Below are positions 8,541 to 17,756 of a DNA stretch of 64,000 nt, in pieces. A program made the position numbers and the translations under genes. The DNA comes from an uncultured Anaerolineae bacterium (GTDB taxonomy: Bacteria > Chloroflexota > Anaerolineae > Aggregatilineales > Phototrophicaceae): the NCBI GenBank assembly GCA_937944445.1, contig CALDYP010000012.1, positions 25,287-89,286 of the forward strand, in the 5' to 3' direction. The notes under the pieces are model-generated. The model saw nothing but the letters and a program-made list of their open reading frames with translations. It did no database searches and had not been told where the DNA came from. Position 1 is the first letter of the stretch. Each line of letters begins with the position of its first letter.

Positions 8541-8546
8541 TTCCTG

Positions 8547-8924
8547 CTACGCGCGCGCAGAGAAGGCGTGCAGCAGGATCATCCCCCAGCCGATGACGAA
8601 CGCGATCCCGCCGAACGGCGCGACCGCCCCCATGATCCGCACGTTTTGCAGCGCCAGCAGGTACAAACTGCCCGAGAACAACACGATCCCCACGGTGAAC
8701 GCGACGCCCGCCGCGTTGAGGTAGACCGAGTTCTGCTGCCCGGCCAGCAGCGCGACGATCAACAGCGCCACCGCGTGGATCAAATGGTACTGCACGCCCG
8801 TCTGATAGGTGCTGAGCCGTTCATTGGCCACCAGAATGGCGTTGAAGGCGTGCGCCCCGAACGCCCCCAACCCGACGCCTGACATCCCCGCGACCGCCGC
8901 CGAGATCAACAGTGCCGTTTGCAT
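8547..8924 (-). CDS. DUF423 family small membrane protein
   Basis: This 125-residue, four-helix membrane protein matches the DUF423/YgdD pattern. It shows GVGLGAFGAHAF near the N terminus, YQTGVQYHLIHAVALL in the middle, and FSGSLYLLAL followed by GAVAPFGGIAFVIGWGMI at the end. The function of the family is unknown. It converges with the DtxR-type gene (6 bp gap) and lies behind the hsp20 terminator, so it needs its own promoter in 8925-8966, where nothing clear was seen. Confidence 0.85.
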   Translation of the reverse strand: MQTALLISAAVAGMSGVGLGAFGAHAFNAILVANERLSTYQTGVQYHLIHAVALLIVALLAGQQNSVYLNAAGVAFTVGIVLFSGSLYLLALQNVRIMGAVAPFGGIAFVIGWGMILLHAFSARA

Positions 8925-8966
8925 GTGATGCGCTCCTTACAAGTGTGTGCAGGTCAGTATAACGAA

Positions 8967-8993
8967 ACAAGCCACCGTGAACAGGTGGCTTGT
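8967..8993 (-). terminator. Rho-independent terminator of hsp20
   Basis: A perfect 10-bp stem (ACAAGCCACC with GGTGGCTTGT) has a 7-base loop. On the minus strand it is followed by TTTCGTT, just downstream of the hsp20 stop. Confidence 0.7.
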
Positions 8994-8996
8994 GGG

Positions 8997-9014
8997 GGCA
9001 AGGCGCGCCTTGCC
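8997..9014. repeat. GGCAAGGC/GCCTTGCC palindrome
   Basis: This perfect 18-bp palindrome lies between hsp20 and its terminator. It belongs to the short palindrome family also present at 17210, 35468, 46227, 53629, 56973 and 63931. Confidence 0.65.
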
Positions 9015-9035
9015 AGTCTTGAGGTGATCGGGTGC

Positions 9036-9443
9036 TTACTTGCTCGCGCGGACGTTGATCTTCTTGGGCTGGCTGGCCTCAGCCTTCGGCACGATGATCG
9101 TCAGCAGGCCGTTGACGTAATCCGCTTCGATCTTATCGCCCTGTACGGGCAGGCCAAAGCGCAGGCTGCGGCTGAACTTGCCATAACGGCGCTCACGGAT
9201 CAGCAGGCGCTCGTTCTCTTGGCGGGCTTGCTCGTGGATTTCCGCGGTGATGGTCAGCACGTCGTCATCCAGCTTGACGTCGATGTGCTCAGGGTCAACC
9301 CCCGGAATGGGCGACGTGACGATGTAATCCGTCTCGCGCTCGACTACATCCAACGCCAGCGTGACGTTTTGATTCGGGAAGCTCATGGCCTCATCAAAGA
9401 AGCGTTCGATCAACGAATTGGTACGGGGACGACGCATCAACAT
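9036..9443 (-). CDS. Small heat-shock protein, Hsp20/alpha-crystallin family
   Basis: This 135-residue protein consists of a short N-terminal arm (RRPRTNSLIERFFDEAM), an alpha-crystallin domain (about residues 27-125) with VTSPIPGVDPEHIDVKLDDDVLTI and RRYGKFSRSLRFGLPV, and a C-terminal IIVPKAE segment. These are the standard marks of bacterial Hsp20, an ATP-independent holdase that forms oligomers in the cytoplasm. The ATG at 9443 has a strong AGGAGGAG ribosome site. No CIRCE or ROSE-like element was recognised upstream. The gene is monocistronic, with a terminator at 8967-8993. Confidence 0.95.
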   Translation of the reverse strand: MLMRRPRTNSLIERFFDEAMSFPNQNVTLALDVVERETDYIVTSPIPGVDPEHIDVKLDDDVLTITAEIHEQARQENERLLIRERRYGKFSRSLRFGLPVQGDKIEADYVNGLLTIIVPKAEASQPKKINVRASK

Positions 9444-9579
9444 AGTTCAACTCCTCCTATAACTCATGTGCAATCTGTCGTTTGCACTTTCACTATAGCT
9501 TCTCGTGTGTATGAGCAGTTTATGCGCGGCATAAGAAATCTATCGGATTCCATAAAAAGACTGTCAGAGCGGTTTGCGG

Positions 9580-9585
9580 TATAAT
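9580..9585 (+). promoter_or_regulatory. -10 element for hyuA-hyuB
   Basis: A perfect TATAAT lies 26 bases before the chosen hyuA ATG. The region 17 bases upstream (AAGACT) is a poor -35, so the promoter may depend on an activator. Confidence 0.5.
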
Positions 9586-9611
9586 CGTTGGCGACAAAAG
9601 GCAAGGGCACT

Positions 9612-11579
9612 ATGCGCGTTGGCGTTGACATCGGCGGCACATTTACGGATTTGATCACCCTCGATGCGGGTCGTCTGCGGCTGCACAAGCTGCCCAGCAC
9701 GCCCGACAACCCTGCTAAGGCCATGCTGGACGGGCTGGCACACCTTGCAGGCGGGCTGGAGCGGGTGACGCAAGTCGCCCACGGCTCAACCGTGGCGACC
9801 AACGCCATCTTGGAGCGCAAAGGCGCGCGCACGGCCTTCATCACCACGGAGGGCTTTCGTGATCTGCTGTGGATCGGGCGGCAGAATCGGCCTGATCTCT
9901 ACGCGCTCTACCCGCAGATCACGCCGCCGCTCATTGCCCGCGCCGACAGTTTTGAAGTCTCTGAACGCCTCGACCACGAGGGGAACGTGCTGCTGCCGCT
10001 GACCGGGCAGGCGCTTGGGCGGTTGGCGGCGCAGGTCGTCATGGGCGCGTATGAGTCGATTGCTGTCTGCTTGCTGTACAGCTTTCGCAATCCAACCCAT
10101 GAGAAGCGCCTCCGCGAGGCGCTGGTGGCGACGGGGGCCTACACGCCGTCGCAGATCGTCCTCTCGCACGAGGTGCTGCCAGAGTTCCGCGAGTATGAGC
10201 GCGCCAGCACCACCGCGATGGAGGCTTACGTCCGCCCCAAAATGAGCCGTTACATCGGCGTGCTGCGGCAGAAGCTGCCGCCGCGGGCGACGCTGCACGT
10301 CATGAAGAGCGACGGCGGCCTGCTGAGCGCAGAGGCCGTCCAGCAGCGCGCTGCTCACACCGCCCTCAGCGGCCCCGCCGCGGGCGTCATCGGCGCGCTG
10401 CATCTGGCGCGGCTAGCAGGCTTTGAGCGCATCATGACGCTTGACATCGGCGGCACGAGCACCGACGCAGCGCTGTGCGTGGGCGATGTGCCGCTGGCGA
10501 CCCACCAGCAGATCGACGGGCTGCCGCTGCGCTTGCGGATGCTCGACATCGAGACGATCGGGGCTGGCGGCGGCAGCCTCGCGCGGGTGGACGCGGGCGG
10601 ATCGCTGCGCGTGGGGCCGCAGAGCGCCGGCGCGCACCCCGGGCCGGTGGCCTATGGGCGCGGCGGCACAACCCCCACCGTGACCGACGCCAACGTCGTG
10701 CTAGGGCGCATCGACCCGGCGTCCTTCCTCGGCGGGCGGATGGCGCTGGACGTGGCCGCCGCGGAACGGGCGCTGGCGGCGTTGGGCGCGCAGATCGGAC
10801 GGGACGCCGCCGCAATGGCGCAGGGGGTGATCGACGTTGTCAACGCCCACATCAGCCGCGCGCTGCGCCGCGTGTCGATTGAGCGTGGCCACGACCCGCG
10901 CGAGTTTACGCTGGTGGCGTTCGGTGGGGCGGGGCCGCTGCACGCCTGTGAGGTGGCCGCGGAGCTGGGCATCCCGCTGGTGCTCGTCCCGCCGCACCCG
11001 GGGGTGATGTGCGCGCTGGGGCTGCTGATCGCCGATCTGCGGGTGGACATCAGCCAGCCGGTGATGGAACTGGCGACGACGGACGCCATCGCGCGGCTGC
11101 GCGGGCAGCAAGCTGTCTTGATGAAGCAGGGGCGCTTGGCGCTCCTGCAGGAGGGCGTGGCTGAGGCCGAGATGCGCTTTGAAGTCTCGCTGGACATGCG
11201 CTACCACGGCCAAGCCCACGAACTCAACGTGCCGCTGGCAGGGGCCATCGTGCGCAGCTTCCACCGTTTGCACGAACAAGCCTACGGCTACGCGCTGCCA
11301 GAGCGACCGGTGGAGATCGTGACGATGCGGCTGCGGGCGGTCGGCGCGCTGCCTGTGCCTACCTTTGCGCCGCAGCCAGCAGCGCCGCACACGCCAGAAA
11401 TGCCCGTGATCGACGGCGTGCGCCGCTACGCCCGCGCCGAGCTGCGGCCGGGCGCGCGCTTGGTCGGCCCGGCGGTCATCACCCAAGAGGACGCCACGAC
11501 CTACCTGCCCGTCGGGTGGGAAGGCGTCGTTGATGGCTACCACAACTTGCAGCTCGGGCGTGCGCCGTTTCACCACTGA
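9612..11579 (+). CDS. hyuA: Hydantoinase/oxoprolinase family subunit A
   Basis: The protein has about 655 residues and belongs to the HyuA/AcxA/OplA-N family of ATP-dependent amidohydrolases. It starts with the actin-like phosphate-binding motif VGVDIGGTFTDLI. It continues with HGSTVATNAILERKGARTAFITTEGFRDLLWIGRQ, a second nucleotide motif (TLDIGGTSTDAAL), GAGGGSLARVD, and GGAGPLHACEVAAELG. The family includes N-methylhydantoinase, acetone/acetophenone carboxylase and 5-oxoprolinase subunits, and the substrate cannot be read from sequence. The ATG at 9612 is preferred over the TTG at 9588 because it leaves room for a leader behind the TATAAT. It is followed directly by hyuB and the two must form a complex. 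Confidence 0.92.
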   Translation: MRVGVDIGGTFTDLITLDAGRLRLHKLPSTPDNPAKAMLDGLAHLAGGLERVTQVAHGSTVATNAILERKGARTAFITTEGFRDLLWIGRQNRPDLYALYPQITPPLIARADSFEVSERLDHEGNVLLPLTGQALGRLAAQVVMGAYESIAVCLLYSFRNPTHEKRLREALVATGAYTPSQIVLSHEVLPEFREYERASTTAMEAYVRPKMSRYIGVLRQKLPPRATLHVMKSDGGLLSAEAVQQRAAHTALSGPAAGVIGALHLARLAGFERIMTLDIGGTSTDAALCVGDVPLATHQQIDGLPLRLRMLDIETIGAGGGSLARVDAGGSLRVGPQSAGAHPGPVAYGRGGTTPTVTDANVVLGRIDPASFLGGRMALDVAAAERALAALGAQIGRDAAAMAQGVIDVVNAHISRALRRVSIERGHDPREFTLVAFGGAGPLHACEVAAELGIPLVLVPPHPGVMCALGLLIADLRVDISQPVMELATTDAIARLRGQQAVLMKQGRLALLQEGVAEAEMRFEVSLDMRYHGQAHELNVPLAGAIVRSFHRLHEQAYGYALPERPVEIVTMRLRAVGALPVPTFAPQPAAPHTPEMPVIDGVRRYARAELRPGARLVGPAVITQEDATTYLPVGWEGVVDGYHNLQLGRAPFHH

Positions 11580-11594
11580 TTGGAGCCTGTGCTT

Positions 11595-13136
11595 ATGAGC
11601 GTTGACGCGATTTCGCTGGCTGTGTTTCAGAACCTGTTCGCTGGGGTGGCTGAGGCAATGGGCGCGACCCTCCAGCGCGCCAGCTTCAGCCCCAACATCC
11701 GCGAGCGGCTCGACTTTAGCTGCGCTGTGTTCGACCGCGCGGGTCAGATGGTGGCGCAGGCCGCCCACATTCCGGTGCACCTCGGCAGCATGCCCGCCAG
11801 CGTCGCCCACGCGCTGGCGGCCTTCCCGCAGATGAACCGCGGCGATGTGGTCGTGCTGAACGATCCATACAGCGGTGGGACGCACCTGCCCGACATCACG
11901 ATGGTCTCGCCCGTGTTCGACGCGGACGGCATCGCGTTCTACTTGGCCAGCCGCGCCCATCACGCCGACGTCGGCGGCATGTCGCCCGGCTCGCTGCCGC
12001 TCAGCACGGAGCTGTATCAAGAGGGGTTGATCCTGCCGCCGGTGCTGCTGCGCTTGTCCGGGTGGTTGAACGAGGGGGTGTTTACGCTCATCTTGGCCAA
12101 CAGCCGCCACCCTGAGGAGCGGCGCGGCGACCTTGAGGCGCAGCTTGCGGCGCATCGCGTCGGCGAGGAGCGGCTGACAGACATCCTCATCGCCCACGGC
12201 ACAGCGCGCGCGCAGGCCCACGCCGCCGCGCTGATCGACTACAGCGCCCGCCTCACCCGCGCGACGATTGCCGCTCTGCCCGACGGCGATTACGCCTTTG
12301 AGGACGCGCTCGAGGGCGACGGCCAGCGCGAGGCGCTCATCCCGATCCGCGCGGTGGTGCGCGTGCGCGGGGACGCGATGCAGGTTGACTTCACGGGGTC
12401 AGCGCCGCAGGTGCGCGGCAGCGTGAACGCCGTGCCCGCCATCGTGCAGAGCGCCGTCTGGTACTGCGTGCGGCTGCTGGCCGAGGAGCCGATCCCGATG
12501 AACAGCGGCTGCTTCCAGCCGATTGAAGTCATCACGCAAGCGGGCAGCGTCCTCGACCCGTACTTCCCGGCGGCGGTGGCCGTCGGCAACACGGAGACGA
12601 GCCAGCGTGTGGTGGATGTCGTGCTGGGGGCGCTGGCGCAAGCCCTGCCTGATCGCATCCCGGCGGCCTCACAAGGGACGATGAACAACGTCACGGTGGG
12701 CGGGGCGAACTTCGTCTACTATGAGACCATTGCGGGCGGGCACGGCGCGTCGCCGCTGGGCGACGGCCTGAGCGGTCGCCAGTCGCACATGACGAACACC
12801 CAGAACACGCCGGTTGAGGCGCTCGAGATGGCCTATCCGCTGCGGGTGTGGCGCTATCATCTGCGCGCGGGCAGCGGCGGCGACGGGCTGCACCGCGGCG
12901 GCGAGGGCATCGTGCGCGAGGTCGAGTTCCTGACGGAGGCCGTCGTGACGGTCAACAGCGAACGGCGACAGCTTGCGCCGTATGGGCTGCGCGGCGGCCA
13001 ACCCGGCCAAGTTGGGGTCAACCGCTGGGTTCGTCGGCGCACGATCTCAGCGCTGGCGGCCAAAGCGACGTTCCGCGCGCGGGCGGGCCAGCGCCTTGTG
13101 ATCGAAACGCCCGGCGGCGGTGGCTGGGGCGCGTAG
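11595..13136 (+). CDS. hyuB: Hydantoinase B/oxoprolinase family subunit B
   Basis: The protein has 513 residues and is the partner of HyuA. Family marks include FSPNIRERLDFSCAVFD near the N terminus, AHIPVHLGSMPASV, NDPYSGGTHLPDITMVSPVF, ASRAHHADVGGMSPGSLP, and a C-terminal GRQSHMTNTQNTPVEALE. Together A and B hydrolyse or carboxylate cyclic amide or ketone substrates at the cost of ATP in the cytoplasm. The ATG at 11595 has GGAG 9 bases upstream and lies 15 bases after the hyuA stop, so the pair is one transcription unit. No transporter or dehydrogenase is adjacent to reveal the substrate. Confidence 0.92.
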   Translation: MSVDAISLAVFQNLFAGVAEAMGATLQRASFSPNIRERLDFSCAVFDRAGQMVAQAAHIPVHLGSMPASVAHALAAFPQMNRGDVVVLNDPYSGGTHLPDITMVSPVFDADGIAFYLASRAHHADVGGMSPGSLPLSTELYQEGLILPPVLLRLSGWLNEGVFTLILANSRHPEERRGDLEAQLAAHRVGEERLTDILIAHGTARAQAHAAALIDYSARLTRATIAALPDGDYAFEDALEGDGQREALIPIRAVVRVRGDAMQVDFTGSAPQVRGSVNAVPAIVQSAVWYCVRLLAEEPIPMNSGCFQPIEVITQAGSVLDPYFPAAVAVGNTETSQRVVDVVLGALAQALPDRIPAASQGTMNNVTVGGANFVYYETIAGGHGASPLGDGLSGRQSHMTNTQNTPVEALEMAYPLRVWRYHLRAGSGGDGLHRGGEGIVREVEFLTEAVVTVNSERRQLAPYGLRGGQPGQVGVNRWVRRRTISALAAKATFRARAGQRLVIETPGGGGWGA

Positions 13137-13160
13137 GGGGATTGTAAGGGTATGACGTGC

Positions 13161-13224
13161 CACAGGCCTCATCCCTCAAGCCATTCAGGGGGCGCGCCCT
13201 AGCCGAGTGCTTGAGTGCTCGGCG
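13161..13224. repeat. Mixed repeat fragment (CCTCATCCC plus MITE core)
   Basis: A CAGGCCTCATCCC fragment is followed by GGGGGCGCGCCCTAGCCG and AGTGCTTGAGTGCTCGG. The second part matches the centre of the MITE-like elements at 43923-44032 and 58690-58798. The terminal inverted repeats are missing, so it is a remnant. Confidence 0.6.
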
Positions 13225-13261
13225 ACACCCAAGCCATGCCCGCGCGAATGCAAACACTTGG

Positions 13262-13289
13262 TTGCCTTGAGCGCGCTTCAACGTATACT
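13262..13289 (+). promoter_or_regulatory. Promoter of the Ser/Thr kinase gene
   Basis: TTGCCT (13262-13267) and TATACT (13284-13289) are spaced by 16 bases. AGGGGG at about 13305 provides the ribosome site for the ATG at 13319. Confidence 0.6.
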
Positions 13290-13318
13290 GTGCAATAGGG
13301 GATCAGGGGGCAAACGGG

Positions 13319-16300
13319 ATGGACGTCGGCACTGTCATCGGGGAACAGTACACGATTGTTGAGCACATCGGGCGCGGTGGCATGGCCGATGTGTGGTCGG
13401 CACGCGACGCGCGGCTGCGGCGCATGGTGGCCATCAAGACGATTGCCGTCGGCCTGACGCGCGAGATCGACCCCGTGAAGATGTTCCGCAGCGAGGCGCA
13501 GACCATCGCCAGCATGGAGCATCCCCATATCCTGCCGATCTACGACTTCGGCGAGCACGCGGGCAAGCTCTACATCGTGATGCGCTTCGTCACCGGCGGC
13601 TCGTTGGAGCGGCGCATCACGGGGCCGATCCCCCCTGATGAGGTGCTGCGCATCGGCGAGGCGGTGGCTTCCGCGCTGGACTACGCCCATCAGAACAAAG
13701 TCATCCACCTTGACCTCAAACCCCCCAACATCCTGATGGACAGCGTTGGCTCGCCCTATTTGGCTGACTTTGGCCTTGCGACCGTGCTCGACCCGGAGGG
13801 GCGCGCGCGCAACCCCGGCAGCGGCACGCTGCTCTACATGGCCCCGGAGCAGCTCACGTCGGAGATCATCGACCGCCGCGCCGACATCTACAGCTTTGGC
13901 GTGATGATGTACCACATGCTGGCCGGCAAACTGCCCTACGACGGCATGATCCCGCTGGCCCTGCGGCAGATTCAATTCGGCGACGTGCTGCCCGCGCTCA
14001 GCGAGAGCGTGCCCACCCTGCCGGACGCGCTCACGGAGGCGCTGCGGCAGGCCACCGCCAAAGACCCCGCTCAGCGCCCGCCCACCCTTCACGCAGTAGT
14101 GGACGCCATGCGCGCCGTCCTCCAGCCGAGCACACCAGTGAGTATCGGGCGCGCCCTCGACACCGCCGAGTACGCCCTGCTCGACGCCGTCAACGCCGAG
14201 TTGGGGCGGCTGGCCGCGCTGGGCGACCGTGACCTGCTGGAGGCCGTCGACATCTACACGCGGGCGCGGCACAACTGGGCGGGTGGGCAAGGCCGCTTCT
14301 TGGTGAGCTTGACGCACTTCCTCATCATGAGCAGCTACTACCAAGATGCGCGCCGCTATGACCTATCGGTAGACCGCATGGGGTATCAGATGCTGCTGCG
14401 CGGCGCGCTGGAGTACGATACCGACCTTGACGTGTGGTGGGCCTTCAACAGCGACGACGACCGCCGTTGGGTGTGCTTGCACACGCTGCGCAGCGGCTCC
14501 ACCCCGGCGCGGATTCGCGCGCTCTACCGCCTTGAGACGCTGCCCGACGACCCCAAACAGCCGACGATCCCGCGGCTGGTGGCGCAAGCGCTGGAGATCG
14601 AACCGGATGAAGAGGCGCGGCTCGCCATGCTGCAAGTCCTGACGACGCGCGCCCAACTGCTAAAAGACGCCAGCACCTACCAAATCCGCTCAGAGTTCAT
14701 GGGGCGGCTTGTCACGACGATGACGCGCTTAGGATTAGAGGTGCGCCCGCCCACCGTCTGGCGCGACCCAGTCTACACGCCGGAGATCGACCTCATGATC
14801 GCGCAGCAGGCCTTCGACGAGGACGCGCCGCGCGTGGCAGAGGCGGCGGCGCGCAGCATCGGGCGGATGCGTTCGCTGGTGGGGGTGCGCCACTTGGCCA
14901 ACGAGCAGCGGCGCAAACGGCCCGGGGCGCTGCAAGCGCTGGCGCTGGTGCGCGATGAAGTGCCAGAACTGCCCGAGGTCGTCAGCGTGCAGGGGCGCGC
15001 CTATGCGTGGCTGGCCAACACCATCCGCCGCCTGACCGACCGCCCGCTCGATTTGATCCTGCGCTTCACGCTGGCGCTGCTGGGCGGCTGGATCGCCTTC
15101 GGCCAGCACATCTACTCCACCTACTTCTCGATTGCACTCTTCACGCCGCAGCGCTGGGGCAACGCCATTGCGTCGGGCTTGACGATGGGGGTGTTCATCG
15201 GGCTGCTCGTGCTCGTGACGGACGAGTTCTCGCAGCGGCTGCGCGGCTTCTGGGCGTGGTGGCTGCGGCTGCTGATGGCCAGCGCCCTCGGGGTGGGCGT
15301 CGGGGTGCTGACGTGGGCGGCCTTTCGCTGGTTCTACAGCGGGCGCATCCCGGCGTGGGATCTGATGCGCTTAGGCGGGGCCGGCTTGGCGTTGGGCTTT
15401 GTGCTGGTCAGCGTGACGCGCTGGCCGCGCTGGCGGGCGCTGTGGCTGCCGGCGGCGCTCATCTACTTCCCGATTGCGCTCTCTTACCCCAACGACTGCC
15501 TACAAGACTTCGCCTGCTACTTCGCTGATGGCTCGATCTGGCTGCCTGCGTTCAACTACTTCCCCGTGGCGGGGATCGGGCTGGCGATCGGGCTGCTGGT
15601 CGGGTGGTTCATCCCGCGCAAGCGCGACGGCGAGCCGCTCATCCCGCTGCCAGATCGCGCCAAGATCGCGCTGGCGGGCGTCGCAGGGGCGCTGTGGTGC
15701 GCGCTGGTCTGGGTGATGTACGTCGGGGTGTTCCGTCAGGATTTCATCACCTACGACCACATCACGCTGTGGTTCTTCGGCTCGCTGGGGGTGGGGCTGC
15801 TGACGGCAGTGCTCATGCAGCGGGCACAGGCGCTGGCCTTCGGCGGCGTGGGGCTGGCGGCGTTTGCGCTGCTGGCGCTCATCAGCACGCAGGCCGTCTT
15901 CGGGACGATCGACGCGCTAGGGATGGACTACTTCGAGCCGGCGGCGTTCGTCGCGCCGCAGAAAGAGCTGGGCGTCGACGGCGACCGCGACGCGCTGTTG
16001 AGCTATCTCTACCCGCCGCAGCTGCTCACGGTGGGCCTGCCGATGGTGTTCGTGATTGCGCTGGGGGCGTATGTGCAGCCGACCTATGCCGCGCTGGCCG
16101 CGTTCATCGGTCAGCCGCAGGTCAAGCGCCGCGGGCGTGAAGCGTGGCTGACGGGTGTGCTGCTCTACACGCTGTTCATGAGCGGGTTCATCAGCGTGTT
16201 CGCGCTGTTTTCGATCCACGTCAACGTGTGGTACGGCCTGCTGTGGAGCTTGTGGGGTTTCTTGACCTTCGTCGCGGCGCTGGCGGCGTGGCGTTGGGCG

Positions 16301-17209
16301 CGCTGGGGGGCGCGGGCGCTGCTTGGGATGGGCGCGCTGCTGGTGGTTGGCGGAGTCCTCTTCGACCTGATGCACATCCTAGAGCCGCTCAGCCGCAGCC
16401 GTCCCGCCCCGCTGCTGGAGCCGTCGGCGCTGTGGGCGTGGGGCGCGTGGAGCGCCGCGCTGGGACTCTTCGCGCTTGGGGCGCTGCGCCGACAGCTCTG
16501 GGGGGGGATTGGCCTGATCGGGGTCATCGCGGCGTGGTATGGGCTGGCGATCTTCGGCGTGCTGCCGAGTTTCGCGCTAGGGCTGGCGCTGGCGCATCTG
16601 GCGCTGGTGGCGTTCGCCTTGCAGCCGCACATGGCTAACATGGAAGCGGGCCGCCTGCGCGCGTCGCTGGCCAACCTGCGGCCTGCGCCGTCCCCCACGC
16701 CGAGCATCGCCCTCAAAGATCGGGCAGTGGCTGCGCCCGCGGCTGTGCCCACGCTGCTCGACCTGCCCACTGACGTTCAGCAGCCTGAGACGCTCCCGCT
16801 GCCAACGCAGACCATCGAACTGGAGGGGACGCCGCCCGCTGCGCCGCCGGCCACGCTGCCCGCTGACATGCTGGCGACTGTCCCGTTGGGCGATGAGCCA
16901 ACCCCCGTCAAGCCCGCCGAGCCGTCCGCCCCGACACAGCTTGACCCCGCTCCGCCATCCGCTGCCCCGCGCGTCAAAGTTGAACTCAGCGGCCTGAAAG
17001 AGCGCGCTGCCCCCACGGAGGCCAAGCCCGCCGCGCCGCGGGTCAAGATCGACACGAAGGGGTTGAAAGAGCGCGCCGCCCCGACAGAGGCCAAGCCCAA
17101 GCTCAAATTCGACGCGAGCGCGCTGCGGCGTGAGCCGCCGCCCATACAGGTTCAGCCCCCGCTTGAAGCGCCGAAAGACGACGACGAAACGGACGACGAC
17201 CACTCGTAG
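13319..17209 (+). CDS. Large multi-spanning membrane Ser/Thr protein kinase
   Basis: This 1296-residue protein has an N-terminal PknB-type kinase domain (about 5-265). Visible elements are the Gly loop IGRGGMADVW, VAIK with Lys40, the catalytic loop HLDLKPPN (130-137), DFG (150-152) and MAPEQ. The usual HRD Arg is Leu, so activation-loop control may differ. Residues about 300-560 are helical and soluble, possibly HEAT-like. Residues about 575-1110 contain roughly a dozen or more hydrophobic segments. The last 150 residues are Pro/Ala-rich and carry a duplicated LKERAAPTEAKP unit. The promoter and ribosome site are clear. It probably phosphorylates Ser/Thr in response to a membrane signal; substrate and signal are unknown. 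Confidence 0.88.
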   Translation: MDVGTVIGEQYTIVEHIGRGGMADVWSARDARLRRMVAIKTIAVGLTREIDPVKMFRSEAQTIASMEHPHILPIYDFGEHAGKLYIVMRFVTGGSLERRITGPIPPDEVLRIGEAVASALDYAHQNKVIHLDLKPPNILMDSVGSPYLADFGLATVLDPEGRARNPGSGTLLYMAPEQLTSEIIDRRADIYSFGVMMYHMLAGKLPYDGMIPLALRQIQFGDVLPALSESVPTLPDALTEALRQATAKDPAQRPPTLHAVVDAMRAVLQPSTPVSIGRALDTAEYALLDAVNAELGRLAALGDRDLLEAVDIYTRARHNWAGGQGRFLVSLTHFLIMSSYYQDARRYDLSVDRMGYQMLLRGALEYDTDLDVWWAFNSDDDRRWVCLHTLRSGSTPARIRALYRLETLPDDPKQPTIPRLVAQALEIEPDEEARLAMLQVLTTRAQLLKDASTYQIRSEFMGRLVTTMTRLGLEVRPPTVWRDPVYTPEIDLMIAQQAFDEDAPRVAEAAARSIGRMRSLVGVRHLANEQRRKRPGALQALALVRDEVPELPEVVSVQGRAYAWLANTIRRLTDRPLDLILRFTLALLGGWIAFGQHIYSTYFSIALFTPQRWGNAIASGLTMGVFIGLLVLVTDEFSQRLRGFWAWWLRLLMASALGVGVGVLTWAAFRWFYSGRIPAWDLMRLGGAGLALGFVLVSVTRWPRWRALWLPAALIYFPIALSYPNDCLQDFACYFADGSIWLPAFNYFPVAGIGLAIGLLVGWFIPRKRDGEPLIPLPDRAKIALAGVAGALWCALVWVMYVGVFRQDFITYDHITLWFFGSLGVGLLTAVLMQRAQALAFGGVGLAAFALLALISTQAVFGTIDALGMDYFEPAAFVAPQKELGVDGDRDALLSYLYPPQLLTVGLPMVFVIALGAYVQPTYAALAAFIGQPQVKRRGREAWLTGVLLYTLFMSGFISVFALFSIHVNVWYGLLWSLWGFLTFVAALAAWRWARWGARALLGMGALLVVGGVLFDLMHILEPLSRSRPAPLLEPSALWAWGAWSAALGLFALGALRRQLWGGIGLIGVIAAWYGLAIFGVLPSFALGLALAHLALVAFALQPHMANMEAGRLRASLANLRPAPSPTPSIALKDRAVAAPAAVPTLLDLPTDVQQPETLPLPTQTIELEGTPPAAPPATLPADMLATVPLGDEPTPVKPAEPSAPTQLDPAPPSAAPRVKVELSGLKERAAPTEAKPAAPRVKIDTKGLKERAAPTEAKPKLKFDASALRREPPPIQVQPPLEAPKDDDETDDDHS

Positions 17210-17280
17210 GGACAGGGCGTGCCCTGTCCGTCAGGCCTCATCCCCCAACCCCCTCGTCTAGAGGGCTGAGGGGGCGCGCC
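17210..17280. repeat. GGACAGGGC palindrome plus CCTCATCCCCCAACCCC repeat fragment
   Basis: Right after the kinase stop, an inverted repeat of 9-bp arms (17210-17229) can form a hairpin and may end the transcript, although no T-run follows. A fragment of the long interspersed repeat (CCTCATCCCCCAACCCCC to GGGGGCGCGCC) fills the rest of the gap. Confidence 0.6.
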
Positions 17281-17291
17281 GTGCCGCGGTT

Positions 17292-17756
17292 TCACACGTG
17301 CAAGAAGAGCCGCCCGCCGAACTCGTCAACAAGGCGGTTGTCGTATTCGTCGGCGTTGCGCGTCAGCGTGCTGATGATCTCGTAGGTCTCTTGCAGGTCA
17401 AGCCCGGCCAGCGTCCGCTCGGAGTAGAGGTAAACCAGATCGCCGTAGACGCCAAAGCGGATGTTCGGCACGATCATGTTGAGTTCCAGCAAGCGGCGGT
17501 AGAACGCCAGCAGCCCGTGATGCGGCAGGTACATGATCGGACAGAGCACTTGCAAGTAGTCGGTCTCTTGCTTGCTGGTGATGTAGACCTCGACCTGCGC
17601 CGAGCCGTAGACGAACTTCCAGCCCATGCCGTCGGCAACGGGGATGCGGCTGGCAGCCGGGTCAACGCTGGCGGCGCGCAGCACCTGCTCGACGAGCTGG
17701 GCGGCGTGCTCTCGGCCGGAGGATTGCGGCTGACGGCCTCGGTTGAAGATGCTCAT
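17292..17756 (-). CDS. YbjN-like (type III chaperone-fold) protein
   Basis: The protein has 154 residues. The pattern is helix, then strands WKFVYGSAQVEVYITSKQETDYLQVLCPIMYLP, a long helix LAFYRRLLELNMIVPNIRFGVYGDLVYLYSERTLAGLD, and a final helix. It fits the YbjN / CesT-like chaperone fold. Such proteins are often small adaptors. Its ATG overlaps the stop of the upstream gene in an ATGA, so it is translated together with the dead protease-like protein and probably works with it. The family call is by pattern only. Confidence 0.6.
   Translation of the reverse strand: MSIFNRGRQPQSSGREHAAQLVEQVLRAASVDPAASRIPVADGMGWKFVYGSAQVEVYITSKQETDYLQVLCPIMYLPHHGLLAFYRRLLELNMIVPNIRFGVYGDLVYLYSERTLAGLDLQETYEIISTLTRNADEYDNRLVDEFGGRLFLHV

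Noticed and set aside
10701..12221. Leftward 506-codon open frame across hyuA and hyuB
   Set aside because: It is a shadow of two well-supported genes; composition is His/Gln/Arg-rich without domain features.
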